Made by a program: the position numbers and the translations under genes
Shown: positions 8,630 to 17,986 of the stretch, piece after piece
Layout of the letters: the number at the start of each line of letters is the position of its first letter
Numbering within the stretch: position 1 is the stretch's first letter
Source of the DNA: Tritrichomonas musculus
Taxonomy: Eukaryota > Parabasalia > Tritrichomonadida > Tritrichomonadidae
Direction: 5' to 3'
DNA: 64,000 nucleotides
Assembly (NCBI GenBank): GCA_039105265.1
Contig: JAPFFF010000031.1
Span: forward strand, 62,001 to 126,000
Notes under the pieces: model-generated
The model's database searches: none
Told to the model about the DNA's origin: nothing
The model's input: only the letters and a program-made list of their open reading frames with translations

Positions 8630-9712
8630 TCAGTTTTTAAATACAGCAAGCGTTTTATCATCTATTATTGCAGTGATAACCCCCACAGTCATACGTTTAA
8701 TCTTTGATGTTATTGCAGTTTCACCACTAAGAATCTTCAATTTATTGTCTTCATTATCAATAAATACTTCATCTCCAATACCATAACAAGATGAATCATC
8801 AACTTTTACAAGATAATCACCATGTGAAGTGAAGGTAATACAATTATTTTTTTGGTCAATTCTAACACAAATACCAACATATTCTTTCCATGAACCAGTA
8901 GTTTTGACACTGCAAATACAATCTGTAGTGTCATTCACAGTTGAAGATATCCACGTATCACCATCATGTTTATAAACCTTACCAGTCATATATATTGGAG
9001 CTCCAATAACGAAATCATTAATAGAGTTCATTGATGACTCGATTGGAGCATAATGTGTGATTGTTGTGTTTGATTGCGTACCGTAAATAGCAGCCTTGAA
9101 TTTTGCTAAATATGCTGGTACCATGATTTGTCTTGAATATATTTGTCTAGCATCTAATAATTCTTGAGTAGTCGTCCAATTATATTCAGCCATTGGAACA
9201 CTATATGTAAGTGGTCTTCCTGATGATAAATCAAGAATTTCTTCATAATACGCTGAATATTTGAAATTATCAAAATATATAGTTCTTTGATATAATAATA
9301 TTACTATGTTATGGGGATATGCAGCTGTATCATAGAATAATATTCTTATTTCATTTCTTTCTGCATAATTACCAACTATGTATTCCAGTTTAATTGCGTT
9401 ATTTATAATTTTTAGATAATGAATTGATATATCAGCACCCTCAGTAAATGGACCGCAATCAATTGCACATTTTTTTATTAGTTGTTCTTCTGTTATGATA
9501 GATTCTGGAATCTCACTTTTGAGTACTAATTCATCATATTTATAATTAGGAGGATATATCGCTATTATTTTTACTCTACAAATTAAGTTTGTACCATTTT
9601 CATGAACTAAGTAAACAGGTCTGTAATCACTTGCTAGAACTCTTAATGAATATATAGCACCATCAATCTCAAATCTACCATAATTTATACCGCTTGAACT
9701 AGACGATAGCAT
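8630..9712 (-). CDS. Fibre-like virion protein, C-terminal type region
   Basis: 360 residues on the minus strand. It contains the module DELVLKSEIPES, shared with other fibre-like proteins of this window, followed by beta-rich sequence without recognised catalytic residues. The end (GDEVFIDNEDNKLKILSGE, VGVITAIIDDKTLAVFKN) resembles the tip or chaperone-like ends of phage-type tail proteins; this is an impression, not a family match. Same strand and family as the fibre frame at 9896-11662. The fibre locus of B looks broken, so the extent of the working gene is uncertain. Confidence 0.5.
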   Translation of the reverse strand: MLSSSSSGINYGRFEIDGAIYSLRVLASDYRPVYLVHENGTNLICRVKIIAIYPPNYKYDELVLKSEIPESIITEEQLIKKCAIDCGPFTEGADISIHYLKIINNAIKLEYIVGNYAERNEIRILFYDTAAYPHNIVILLYQRTIYFDNFKYSAYYEEILDLSSGRPLTYSVPMAEYNWTTTQELLDARQIYSRQIMVPAYLAKFKAAIYGTQSNTTITHYAPIESSMNSINDFVIGAPIYMTGKVYKHDGDTWISSTVNDTTDCICSVKTTGSWKEYVGICVRIDQKNNCITFTSHGDYLVKVDDSSCYGIGDEVFIDNEDNKLKILSGETAITSKIKRMTVGVITAIIDDKTLAVFKN

Positions 9713-9895
9713 TTCACCAATGATTTCATATTCTTTGTTATTATATTCAAATTTAATGGTGCTATTTGGTTCAAAAGATTCATTAATTAAACCGTATTCA
9801 TCGTATGTGTAATCATTAAATACTTTTTGATAAGGTATATATGTTCTATCATTTAATTTCCTGAATTCACCAAAGAAAGGCTTAGTTTCTTCAGA

Positions 9896-11662
9896 TTATT
9901 TGAGATATTCATCCAAATTAGTGTTATCAGTAGTAAGTAATTTGTCTTTTTCTATTAAATCAGGAATTTTTGATTTCAATACTAGTTCATCATTGTTATA
10001 CTTATAATGTTCTAATACTTGAACTCTGGATTGTGCACTATAAATTACACCAGGTTCATTAATGAATATTTCATCATTCGAATTTCTGAATAATATATAT
10101 TTATTTCCTTCTATATCAATTTCGTATTTATATGCAGTACCAAAGCTACCATTACTAAGTTGACCTGTTATTGGATATTCATATGATTTATCATTATAAA
10201 TGAATGAAATAAAATCACTATTATTTGGGTAATTAATTATTTTATTAGATTCAACATTAATTTCATAATTGAATTTTACACTGTATGTCAAATCGTTTTT
10301 GCTTCGATATTTTGACAAATCAATAGGTTTAGGTAATTCACTTTTCAAAGCATATTTCCCATCAGCCACATCCTTTGTCTCATATTTATCTAATTCATAA
10401 GCCAATTCATCTTCATCAACAAACTTCTCATCAGCTTGTGCACTAGAATAATATGGTGTCAAGTCAACTGGTTCTGGAATATCAGATTTTAACGCAAAAG
10501 TGTTTGACACATATCTAGCCGAATAAGCGTTTTTGTCTGTTGGTTCGACAGTTTTGGTTATTGAACATGATAATATTTCAGGTGTTTCACCAGTTCCTGG
10601 ATTGATTAATTCATGGGAGTTATACAGATACCAAAGACTAGAATCACTTCCTTCCATACGCAGTATCTGAGAGGGTAGATTATCATCATCGTCATTGTAC
10701 GAATAGTCTGCGTGAACATAATGGGCCGTATAGTAACTGTCTGATGATACAATATCCAACCCATATTGCTCAATCAGTATATGATATGGGTCGTAATCCA
10801 AATCAAGAATTGTATTATTGGCGATTGTGAATTGAATAGTTGTTTGTCCCTCAATAATCTCTGGGATTTCGCTTTTCACTTGCTCAATAATCTTTGGGAG
10901 GTCTTCTTTTGAAACATATTCTCTGGCACAAGAATCCAAAGCTGCTTGAAGACCTTCATTAGCTGCCATACTTGTTAAACACATTGATGCTTGAGCTGAT
11001 AATGGGTTAACATCATTAGCCATCAATTTCTGAAACATTTCGTCTGATAATTGGTCTCTTATGTTCAATTGCAACTCACTATTTTTGAGAACTGTGGGTA
11101 TCTCTGACAAGTCTTCTTTTTTTGCATACAATGTCATATCTGGCAAGTCTTCTGTTTTCGCGTATGGTTCCAAAGCAGTTGTCAAAGCAGATTCATTAAC
11201 CAAATCTGTAGGTATTTCAGGTATGTCAGTTGATAATGCAAAATTGTTAACAACGTAATCACGTAATGTATTAACAGCGTTTTGACAAGCTAAAGCTTGG
11301 GCCTTGCTTTGCAAGTCAATTTCTTCACTACTAGCATACTTTAATAATTCTTTATTGAATTCCTCTGTTTTCAAATAATCGAATAAATCAGTTGTTTTCG
11401 CATAAGACTGTAAGTCCTGCGCTTTAGCGTACTCGCTTAAGCTCGTAAGCTTTGCATACTCATCAAGATTCGTAAGCTTTGCGTAAGGTTTCAATAATTC
11501 TTTCAATTCCTCGGTATTCAAGCTTGACCCCAAATTATTTCCGTTATTACACTTACACCCACATGAAGTGGCATATTGTTTTATGTATTCTATTATTAAT
11601 TCATCTATTGTATTTACCCTTTTGATGCCACCTGCTTGCTCTATCGTAAACATTTTGAACAT
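9896..11662 (-). CDS. Fibre-like protein with YAK/LKSEIP repeats
   Basis: 588 residues. The N-terminus has tandem short repeats (LDEYAKLTSLSEYAKAQDLQSYAKTTDL) and later repeats YALKSDIPEPVDLTPY, YALKSELPKPIDLSKY, a module common in phage tail fibres and other trimeric attachment fibres. Such proteins form elongated trimers that bind host surfaces; that role is inferred. The preferred start may be the internal ATG at 11653. The divergent gene at 11668 starts only a few bases away, so both share one start region. A double hairpin repeat lies at 11287-11316. Confidence 0.6.
   Translation of the reverse strand: MFKMFTIEQAGGIKRVNTIDELIIEYIKQYATSCGCKCNNGNNLGSSLNTEELKELLKPYAKLTNLDEYAKLTSLSEYAKAQDLQSYAKTTDLFDYLKTEEFNKELLKYASSEEIDLQSKAQALACQNAVNTLRDYVVNNFALSTDIPEIPTDLVNESALTTALEPYAKTEDLPDMTLYAKKEDLSEIPTVLKNSELQLNIRDQLSDEMFQKLMANDVNPLSAQASMCLTSMAANEGLQAALDSCAREYVSKEDLPKIIEQVKSEIPEIIEGQTTIQFTIANNTILDLDYDPYHILIEQYGLDIVSSDSYYTAHYVHADYSYNDDDDNLPSQILRMEGSDSSLWYLYNSHELINPGTGETPEILSCSITKTVEPTDKNAYSARYVSNTFALKSDIPEPVDLTPYYSSAQADEKFVDEDELAYELDKYETKDVADGKYALKSELPKPIDLSKYRSKNDLTYSVKFNYEINVESNKIINYPNNSDFISFIYNDKSYEYPITGQLSNGSFGTAYKYEIDIEGNKYILFRNSNDEIFINEPGVIYSAQSRVQVLEHYKYNNDELVLKSKIPDLIEKDKLLTTDNTNLDEYLK
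11287..11316. repeat. Double hairpin repeat inside fibre-like gene
   Basis: CAAGCT/AGCTTG (11287-11300), linker GGC, then CTTGC/GCAAG with loop TTT (11304-11316). Closely parallels the double hairpins at 14278-14308 and 22628-22661, with different but still paired stem bases. Confidence 0.75.
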
Positions 11663-11667
11663 AATAA

Positions 11668-13290
11668 ATGACGTCAGATGTGGATGAACAATTAATAATG
11701 AATGAGGTGAAAAAGAAAGATTATCAAGATATGCTCATATTCATGTTCCAAAATAGTAAATCAGAGCAAATAAAAACAATAATACACAATATTATTGAGT
11801 ATCTTAAGAATCCTCGTAACTATATCAAAGACGTGAAAGAAAAGCTAAAAGAGATGCTTGATAAATATAACGCAAAGCCTAAAGGAAGTAAAAGACAAAA
11901 AAATGAATTAGCTAAAATACTTGATTCAAAAGCGAATTACTTTATTGATATATCTGGCTTACTAAAAGATAAAGAAAAGCCTGTTATTCCACAAATTGAG
12001 GAAGAGGAAGAACCTGACTTGGAAGGCCACTATTTTAGAAACAGAATTAATAAAGACATTGAATCACTTAGTAATTTATTTACACTTGATAGTAATCATA
12101 TTAATGCTTTACACTTATTTTATTGTATTGCTGATGACTCAAAAAGGTATCCGTTATTTAATAAAAAAGATACTACACAGATTCAATTACTTGTCGTATC
12201 ATTGACTGAAAACATAGATTCACATAAAAACAATAAGATACCAGATAACATAAATAACCTAATGCAATTTGAGAAACAAAGAAGACAAACCAATATTGAA
12301 ACAATGAGAAAGTTAGCTGATTCTAATCAAGAAGGTCAGCAATTATTAGATGCTTACAATAAATCTTCTACAATTGATGCTAACCAACTAGAAAGGTTTG
12401 GCTTATTAAATGAAGAGTTTACTGCTAAAAACCTTTATGGTTACTATAATAGGTCTATAAATCCTAAAGATGACTCCGATGTTAGAGTTAGGAATATCGC
12501 ATTACAATTACATGATGCAATAAGAGAAACAAACATATTTGAAGAAACAACTGAACCTAAAAACAAAAAGCAACTCAAACAATTAATAAAGTACCTTAAT
12601 GAAAATGGAGATAGAGAAATATTTTTTAATATGAATAGTGATATAGAAGAGGAAGCTGCGGAGGAAGAGAAAGACCCAATCTCAAGCTTTGCTTGCAAAT
12701 CTTTATCCGACTATAAAACAATGTCGAAGCGTGTTTTTAGCACACCAACCAAAGAATATCTTAGAAGAAACAAACCAATTGAAGCTGAAGATGACCACAC
12801 CAACTTTTCAGAACTATTGAACTCTAATATTGAAGTGACAAGAGGACCTGAAGTAAATGCTGCCGAATTCTTAAATGAATATATGAAGTCTATCCCAACT
12901 GGTAAACGTGCTGGTAAAACATTTGAAGCATCACAAAAACGTATGAGCGACCTGTACATTTTCGAAAACAAACAAAGTATTGATGTTAGTAAATATCGAG
13001 GGGAATTATTTGATATTCTTATTAACGGTAATTACCGTGTCAAGTTTTCACCTAAATGTGCTACAAGAGACGGAGCAGAAGCTTATTGCAAGAAAAGATT
13101 TGATAAAAATGGATATCCATTATATCGTTTAGTTCCAGCTAGGCATGACACTAAAGACCCTCTCGGTAATCCAATTTGTGATTTAAACGGTGATAGAGTT
13201 GAAGATATTGTTATTGTTGATACTCGTGGTAAGCCTGTTATTATTAATGGATATCGTCTTGTTAAAGCAGACCCTTATAAGAAATTATGA
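11668..13290 (+). CDS. Large conserved Polinton virion-type protein, N-terminal part
   Basis: 540 residues, charged and helical in the first 400, then a conserved block FDILINGNYRVKFSPKCATRDGAEAYC...RLVPARHDTKDPLGNPICDLNGDRVEDIVIVDTRGKPVIINGYRLV. The same block occurs in the fragmentary Polinton C (47414-48190: LDIIINGNYRVKYIPNAASRDTAQEYC...DARDPLNN-like and LNGDQVDDIVLVDKRG). Conservation across distant Polintons and a place among structural genes suggest a virion protein. No enzyme motif is seen. The locus looks broken, and the family continues in the next frame. Confidence 0.6.
   Translation: MTSDVDEQLIMNEVKKKDYQDMLIFMFQNSKSEQIKTIIHNIIEYLKNPRNYIKDVKEKLKEMLDKYNAKPKGSKRQKNELAKILDSKANYFIDISGLLKDKEKPVIPQIEEEEEPDLEGHYFRNRINKDIESLSNLFTLDSNHINALHLFYCIADDSKRYPLFNKKDTTQIQLLVVSLTENIDSHKNNKIPDNINNLMQFEKQRRQTNIETMRKLADSNQEGQQLLDAYNKSSTIDANQLERFGLLNEEFTAKNLYGYYNRSINPKDDSDVRVRNIALQLHDAIRETNIFEETTEPKNKKQLKQLIKYLNENGDREIFFNMNSDIEEEAAEEEKDPISSFACKSLSDYKTMSKRVFSTPTKEYLRRNKPIEAEDDHTNFSELLNSNIEVTRGPEVNAAEFLNEYMKSIPTGKRAGKTFEASQKRMSDLYIFENKQSIDVSKYRGELFDILINGNYRVKFSPKCATRDGAEAYCKKRFDKNGYPLYRLVPARHDTKDPLGNPICDLNGDRVEDIVIVDTRGKPVIINGYRLVKADPYKKL
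12683..12695. repeat. Small hairpin in the large virion-type gene
   Basis: CAAGC, loop TTT, GCTTG, encoding part of SSFACKSL. Confidence 0.6.
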
Positions 13291-13350
13291 CAAACCGAAC
13301 GTATTGCTGGTAAAACAAATGATTCATTCGAAGTATGGCTTAAGAATCTT

Positions 13351-14178
13351 ATGGGAGCTAAACGAACATGGGAATACACTCCAGAACAATGGAATGAAGG
13401 TAAGTTTAAACCTGAAATTGATAAGAAATTAGAAAAAGTAATAAACTCATATCAATCTGTTGGTTTATCCAAACCCAAAATCAGTACCAAAATTACTGCA
13501 AGAGGTTTGTGGAGTTCTATATTTTCAAAAATATGGCAAACTGTTTTATACAATATATTTACTAATGAAGAATACAAAGATTTGGAACCACTAAAATGTA
13601 TATTTAGTTATTTCAAAGTATGTACAGCCATATTTATTGCACGTTATGAATCTAAAGTGATGAAAAACCATGAACGCAATGATTGGAGTGATTGGGTTAA
13701 ATATAAGAAATTACATCCAAAATCCGTAAATGCTGAATTGGGTGTTATGATTCAAAAAGAATATAATGAAAGCATTAAAGCGACTATGCCAGTTGATGGA
13801 GAAATAAATAGTGATGGTGAAATATCAGGAGTATTACAAGAAATATTGGAGCAAACAAATGACCTCATCCTTAAGACTGGTCTTGGATTCACAGAAGATA
13901 AGAAAGACCAATATGCACAGTTAGCTCAAGCTATAATTGAAAATAAAGTAAGTACAGCAACAAAGAAGCAATTACAAGACAAATTTGGTGAAAATATTGA
14001 TGCTTGGATTGATTCACAAGTTGGTGGAAATTACACCACAATCAAAGGATTATATAAGGCTGCACATAAAGGTGCTGGCGATAAATCATATATTAGGTCA
14101 CGAACTGTTGAAAAGCCAGCTACAGCTGAAATTGTTGAGGAACCTTCTGATGATGATGACGATGAAGATGAAGCATAA
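13351..14178 (+). CDS. Large conserved Polinton virion-type protein, C-terminal type region
   Basis: 275 residues. KPKISTKITARGLWSSIFSKIWQ matches the Polinton C counterpart (KPRISNRLTPNGYWASAFSHVWK), showing that this belongs to the same family as 11668-13290. The C-terminus is a run of acidic residues (EEPSDDDDDEDEA). Function unknown; a structural or assembly role is inferred from neighbours. It converges on the minus-strand gene at 14213-14701, as the C copy converges on its own neighbour. Confidence 0.55.
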   Translation: MGAKRTWEYTPEQWNEGKFKPEIDKKLEKVINSYQSVGLSKPKISTKITARGLWSSIFSKIWQTVLYNIFTNEEYKDLEPLKCIFSYFKVCTAIFIARYESKVMKNHERNDWSDWVKYKKLHPKSVNAELGVMIQKEYNESIKATMPVDGEINSDGEISGVLQEILEQTNDLILKTGLGFTEDKKDQYAQLAQAIIENKVSTATKKQLQDKFGENIDAWIDSQVGGNYTTIKGLYKAAHKGAGDKSYIRSRTVEKPATAEIVEEPSDDDDDEDEA

Positions 14179-14212
14179 AAAAATTACTATTCCTACTTTA
14201 TATCCTTGCTAA

Positions 14213-14701
14213 TTATTTTTTTGAACCTGGTAATTTGAATGTTGTTGTATGCGCCTTATTTGTTCCTGGATTTACCTGTGACTGCATAGCAGGCCCAAGC
14301 TTCGCTTGCGACAAGAAATCATTTTTAGCTTCTGTTGGACTTGCAACCTTTTGATTCTTAGATGTATCACGAGCTATACTAGATTTTTCAGGTTCTTGGT
14401 AAAAATATTTGAAGTCAGTTATTGGTGATGGTAATACCTTCTTTGGGCGTATTTCATCGGGTATATCAAGTTTTTCATTATTATATTCAATATTTACTTT
14501 TGGGTCATATCCACTAAATAAGGAAGGCTCCCTAGGATGTGAATTATTTGTATTTACCTTTAAGATAGGGCTTGTGATATTTGATTTGAATACATTGAAT
14601 ACTGGAAAATGGTATTTCCAATCCTGAAATTCATATTTGAAACCTTTAATATCAGCATCTTCATTTTTATTTCGCAATCGAACTTTCTGCCATTGGCTCA
14701 T
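14213..14701 (-). CDS. Hypothetical Polinton B protein with embedded hairpin repeat
   Basis: 162 residues, not recognised. The first 100 residues (QDWKYHFPVFNVFKSNITSP, FSGYDPKVNIEYNNEKLD) look folded; the tail is basic and low complexity. An in-frame insert encoding SQAKLGPAMQSQ is shared almost base for base with the packaging ATPase gene (22628-22661), although the two proteins are otherwise unrelated. Tail to tail with the large virion-type gene. Confidence 0.5.
   Translation of the reverse strand: MSQWQKVRLRNKNEDADIKGFKYEFQDWKYHFPVFNVFKSNITSPILKVNTNNSHPREPSLFSGYDPKVNIEYNNEKLDIPDEIRPKKVLPSPITDFKYFYQEPEKSSIARDTSKNQKVASPTEAKNDFLSQAKLGPAMQSQVNPGTNKAHTTTFKLPGSKK
14278..14308 (-). repeat. Double hairpin repeat, copy in 14213-14701 gene
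   Basis: On the minus strand: CAAGC/GCTTG with loop GAA, then GGGC, then CTGC/GCAG with loop TAT, then TCACAG. Nearly the same sequence lies in frame in the ATPase gene at 22628-22661. Confidence 0.8.
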
Positions 14702-14827
14702 GAATGTTTCTTTTTCGAAACAGAGAAAGATAATTATTGGTACTGGCTTAACTGTGTAATCAACGTCTACGCTCGAAGATAGTTGATAACAGAAATTATT
14801 TGTTTCTTTTACATCATATCTATAATC

Positions 14828-15208
14828 CTAGTCTCCAATCAATAGTATATATGTTTTATTTAGGTCAGGAAATGATTTTTCAACAAATTGGATATCTGTA
14901 TTACCAAAATTAGAAAAAAGGTCCACAGTTATTGTGAATAAACGTAATAGACTAGGATCGTTTGTATTATTTATATTTCTCTCATCTTTGAAATCCACTT
15001 TTTTAGGTAAATCCAACGTTACTTCACTACCATTAATAAGTACAAATAATTCATGGTAATTACTACTTAAATACAATAAGACTCTCCTATTTCTTTCAGA
15101 GATATATGAAAACAGTTGATGGTCCTTATTAATATTGATACAATTTGGATCTTGCAAATTAAGTTCTTGCAGTGCTGTGAATACCGATTTTTGGTTGCTG
15201 TTATTCAT
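14828..15208 (-). CDS. Hypothetical Polinton B protein
   Basis: 126 residues: a short helical start, then alternating hydrophobic segments (RRVLLYLSSNYHELFVLINGSEVTLDLP, LLRLFTITVDLFSNFG) suggesting a beta-sandwich. ATG preceded by a T-run on its strand (complement of 15218-15224). It lies among candidate capsid-associated genes and might be part of a minor capsid (penton-like) locus that looks broken in this copy. Low confidence in function. Confidence 0.4.
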   Translation of the reverse strand: MNNSNQKSVFTALQELNLQDPNCININKDHQLFSYISERNRRVLLYLSSNYHELFVLINGSEVTLDLPKKVDFKDERNINNTNDPSLLRLFTITVDLFSNFGNTDIQFVEKSFPDLNKTYILLIGD

Positions 15209-15265
15209 TTTTTATTCAAAAAAAGCTATAGCTTAACAAGAACTCTGTTTTTGAAAAGCTGTCAC

Positions 15266-15649
15266 TTAATAAATAAGAAGGCAGCTCATGATAAATGCTG
15301 ATGGTATGATTGAATTGCCATACAAATCGGTAAACCATATCTTGTAATCTCTCTTATTGCTACTGAAGAATTCGTATTTTCGATATTTGGTTTGACGCTT
15401 ATTAGCTAACATAATGAATGAATCACAATAGGCATCTAATTGAACTATATCTGAATGCACCATTAAATCACCAACTAAAAAGTCTTTTACAATTGCTCCA
15501 ACATATTGAATTACAATATATTTCTTGTTTCTGCTTGATACAAATTCAAGTGGCAACGTAAATTCTGTTGATTGAGTGTGGAAATAACGTTTTGTTATGG
15601 GCTGTTTTACATTGTTTGTTGCAACATTCTTGATATTATTCATAAGCAT
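15266..15649 (-). CDS. Small beta-rich protein, possible minor capsid component
   Basis: About 128 residues from the internal ATG at 15649, which avoids overlap with the integrase gene. Sequence such as YFHTQSTEFTLPLEFVSSRNKKYIVIQYVGAIV and VHSDIVQLDAYCDSFIMLA suggests a jelly-roll-type beta protein; Polinton minor capsid proteins have a single jelly roll. This is only resemblance in character. Downstream of the integrase gene on the same strand. Confidence 0.4.
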   Translation of the reverse strand: MLMNNIKNVATNNVKQPITKRYFHTQSTEFTLPLEFVSSRNKKYIVIQYVGAIVKDFLVGDLMVHSDIVQLDAYCDSFIMLANKRQTKYRKYEFFSSNKRDYKIWFTDLYGNSIIPSAFIMSCLLIY

Positions 15650-15662
15650 TTTTTCATAGAAA

Positions 15663-17018
15663 CTAAATGTTAAAATACTTAATGTAATCTTCATTTAAGT
15701 CTCCAAATGAATTACATATGAATTTCGTATATATAATAGGTACTTCAATAATAGCTTTTTCAGTATCAGTCATACGTTTCCTACCTTTACTATGCTTTTC
15801 TTGTGGTTCATCTTTTTTAACAGTCTGATATGGTTTTAATAACTTGCAGATTACATTTCCATTACGATACTCTAGAAACTCAGCAATTTCATTAAATACT
15901 CTTCTACGCTTCTCATGCTTTTTTTGCGTTTTGCTTTTATCGAGATGAACTAATAAAATATTACCTCTATTATAAGATAACAACCCCTTAAAACGTTGTT
16001 TATCATTGATTTCCGGCAATTTCATTTGCATTTTCCTGATATATCTCCACTCCAAATCAACATTGTTTTGCATTTGAGCTGGGGTATAATATATGTACTT
16101 CGTTGGTTTTACAAGATTCTTGTCATAAAAATCTGATGGGTCATAATCAAAATTCTTAAATCGAAGAGAACTATGAGGGGTGTTATTATAGTAATCAACC
16201 ATTTGTCTCATCAAATTATAATCACTTAATCTTCGCTCATCTAACCCAAAAGCATTTCTCAGAGTTCTTATAACAGAATCAACATTTTTGTGAGCTAACG
16301 CATATGGAGAATCATTAATAATGAATCTTATAGGATAGAAATCGGTGATTGAATCTATTGTATTTTCCCAAAACTGGATGTCTTCAAATTGTAAATTGAG
16401 TAGCCTTTGGAAACGAGGTTTATAATAGTCGCTTTTTTTAAGCAGTTTTTTAAGAGTTTCCAGTTTGTGGTTCACGAGTATTTTACTTAATATTTTATCA
16501 AACTCTTTTATCCTTGCTTCTTTAATTACAGCTTTCAAGTCAAATATCAAAGTAGTTTCTCCTGTTGAAAACCAAATGACAACACTATTATCTTTCATCT
16601 CTTTTAATCCAGGTTCTCCATCACATTTGATAGTTTTGAATAGAAATTGTGGATATCTTATTATAATTCGTTCAAGGGAAAACCATATATTTCCTTTATC
16701 CTTTACAGGTTCAACGATTAGGTATCTTGTATTTGTATTGATGAGAACCAAATATATTTTATTTTCTTTTGTCAAATCTCTAGTATAGTATTTGCTAAAC
16801 ATCAAATCTACCTCCCAACAACCTGGTTCATTAGAGAAATTTGGTTTTGATAATTCTTTGCATGATTTCAACTTGAAGTCAGGAATAAATGGTTCTGTTT
16901 TGATATCACTTTTAAAGAAAGGTTTTATGTAATTATCAATGTATTTATACTTGGATTTGAAAGGATAATTGAGTAAGGAGTTGTATTCTTTATCGTAGAT
17001 TCTTACGGATTTAGTCAT
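15663..17018 (-). CDS. int: Polinton integrase (retroviral-type DDE fold)
   Basis: About 452 residues from the ATG at 17018, chosen because it follows a T-run on its strand (complement of 17027-17033) and lies after the previous gene's end. The core contains CWEVDLM, a strand set ending in YLIVEPVKDKG, IKCDGEPGLKEM, then a helix HKNVDSVIRTLRNAFG and YYNNTPHSSLRF, the typical rve integrase layout. The basic C-terminal region probably binds DNA. The enzyme inserts the linear element and makes 6-bp target duplications, as seen at the ends of B. Confidence 0.85.
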   Translation of the reverse strand: MTKSVRIYDKEYNSLLNYPFKSKYKYIDNYIKPFFKSDIKTEPFIPDFKLKSCKELSKPNFSNEPGCWEVDLMFSKYYTRDLTKENKIYLVLINTNTRYLIVEPVKDKGNIWFSLERIIIRYPQFLFKTIKCDGEPGLKEMKDNSVVIWFSTGETTLIFDLKAVIKEARIKEFDKILSKILVNHKLETLKKLLKKSDYYKPRFQRLLNLQFEDIQFWENTIDSITDFYPIRFIINDSPYALAHKNVDSVIRTLRNAFGLDERRLSDYNLMRQMVDYYNNTPHSSLRFKNFDYDPSDFYDKNLVKPTKYIYYTPAQMQNNVDLEWRYIRKMQMKLPEINDKQRFKGLLSYNRGNILLVHLDKSKTQKKHEKRRRVFNEIAEFLEYRNGNVICKLLKPYQTVKKDEPQEKHSKGRKRMTDTEKAIIEVPIIYTKFICNSFGDLNEDYIKYFNI

Positions 17019-17133
17019 TTTTTTCCAAAAAAAGTATTGATAAACACAAGCAAAGCTGTCAAGCCATTTTCTAAGCATTAATATACAAAAAAATATGTTA
17101 TTGAGGTCGGTCGGAATTCCGAGACCGACCATT

Positions 17134-17892
17134 TTATTGGCTCATACTGTTAAAATATTGTTCAATCAAATCGTGAAGCTTCGGAAGATGCTCTATTTTG
17201 ATATCAACACAGTTACCACTATTGGAAACCTTATAATCATCTGTTCCAAATGATGCTTTTATGATATTCTTAATGTTTAAATTTGGTGTCATACTAATAG
17301 GAAGGTCATCTTTGAAGTAAAATCTTTCGTTTTCATTATTGTAATGATTAACAACTTTTCTCCAAGTAGATTTACTGCGACGAACTAAGTGGAGTCTAGT
17401 GAAACCTTCTTTATTGATATCCTCTTTGTAAATCAAATAACGGTAATCATTCTTGTGATTTTCTGGAACTGCACGTGGTTTGAGTTCATCAATTTGTTGC
17501 TGATGTTGTTTGCGTTCACGTTCAAATTGGGAGTCTAAAAGTTTGGCAATATAGATTGCATAAGTTGGTGATGCCCACATTGCGATATGATTGACGAGTA
17601 AGCGATGAACATAATAACCTCTCAAATTAATAGGAACATCATCACGTTTTTCATAAGATTTTTCTAACCTCGGAATTCCGAGGGTCGATTTTTGAGACTC
17701 AAATTCTTGTAATAACTCTTTTGTTGTCTGATTTTCAAACCAATGATAAGCTTGTTTGTTGGATTTACATGCAGTTATTATACTTTGCATTTGGTACATT
17801 TCATCTTTGATTGAATGTATGATGCGTAAATGTGCATTATATTGAATAAATTCGTAGTCATCATTAATTTGTTCTACGTTTATTGAAGCCAT
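17134..17892 (-). CDS. KilA-N domain protein
   Basis: 252 residues. An N-terminal KilA-N-like domain: YEFIQYNAHLRIIHSIKDEMYQMQSIITACKSNKQAYHWFENQTTKELLQE, then GYYVHRLLVNHIAMWASPTYAIYIAKLL, matching the known pattern of a beta start, a W-x-x-N/K-TKELL helix and a H-x-A-W-SP-A core. KilA-N is a DNA-binding domain of large DNA viruses and phages. After a coiled-coil linker comes a second region (YRYLIYKEDINKEGFTRLHLVRRSKSTWRKVVNHY) like the MSV199/T5orf172-type C-terminal halves, less certain. Likely a regulator of the element. Between integrase and capsid genes on one strand. Confidence 0.75.
   Translation of the reverse strand: MASINVEQINDDYEFIQYNAHLRIIHSIKDEMYQMQSIITACKSNKQAYHWFENQTTKELLQEFESQKSTLGIPRLEKSYEKRDDVPINLRGYYVHRLLVNHIAMWASPTYAIYIAKLLDSQFERERKQHQQQIDELKPRAVPENHKNDYRYLIYKEDINKEGFTRLHLVRRSKSTWRKVVNHYNNENERFYFKDDLPISMTPNLNIKNIIKASFGTDDYKVSNSGNCVDIKIEHLPKLHDLIEQYFNSMSQ
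17668..17683. repeat. Palindrome CCTCGGAATTCCGAGG
   Basis: Perfect 16-bp palindrome in the KilA-N gene. Its core TCGGAATTCCGA recurs at about 17112-17123 inside a longer GGTCGGT/ACCGACC stem between the KilA-N and integrase genes. Confidence 0.7.
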
Positions 17893-17946
17893 TTGTTCTG
17901 GAGATAAAAAATTATTTTAAAAATAGATTTGCAAAAAAATGTGGGG

Positions 17947-17962
17947 ACAGCAAAATTGCTGT
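17947..17962. terminator. Intergenic hairpin between capsid and KilA-N genes
   Basis: ACAGCA, loop AAAT, TGCTGT, placed between the end of the capsid gene and the start of the KilA-N gene. A transcription or RNA-processing role is possible but unproven. Confidence 0.3.
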
Positions 17963-17986
17963 TCGGCAAATCCTATGAAAATCAAT

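Noticed and set aside
15663-17018. Retrovirus or LTR element
   Set aside because: The integrase has the retroviral-type fold, but no reverse transcriptase or LTRs are present and it sits inside a TIR-bounded Polinton.
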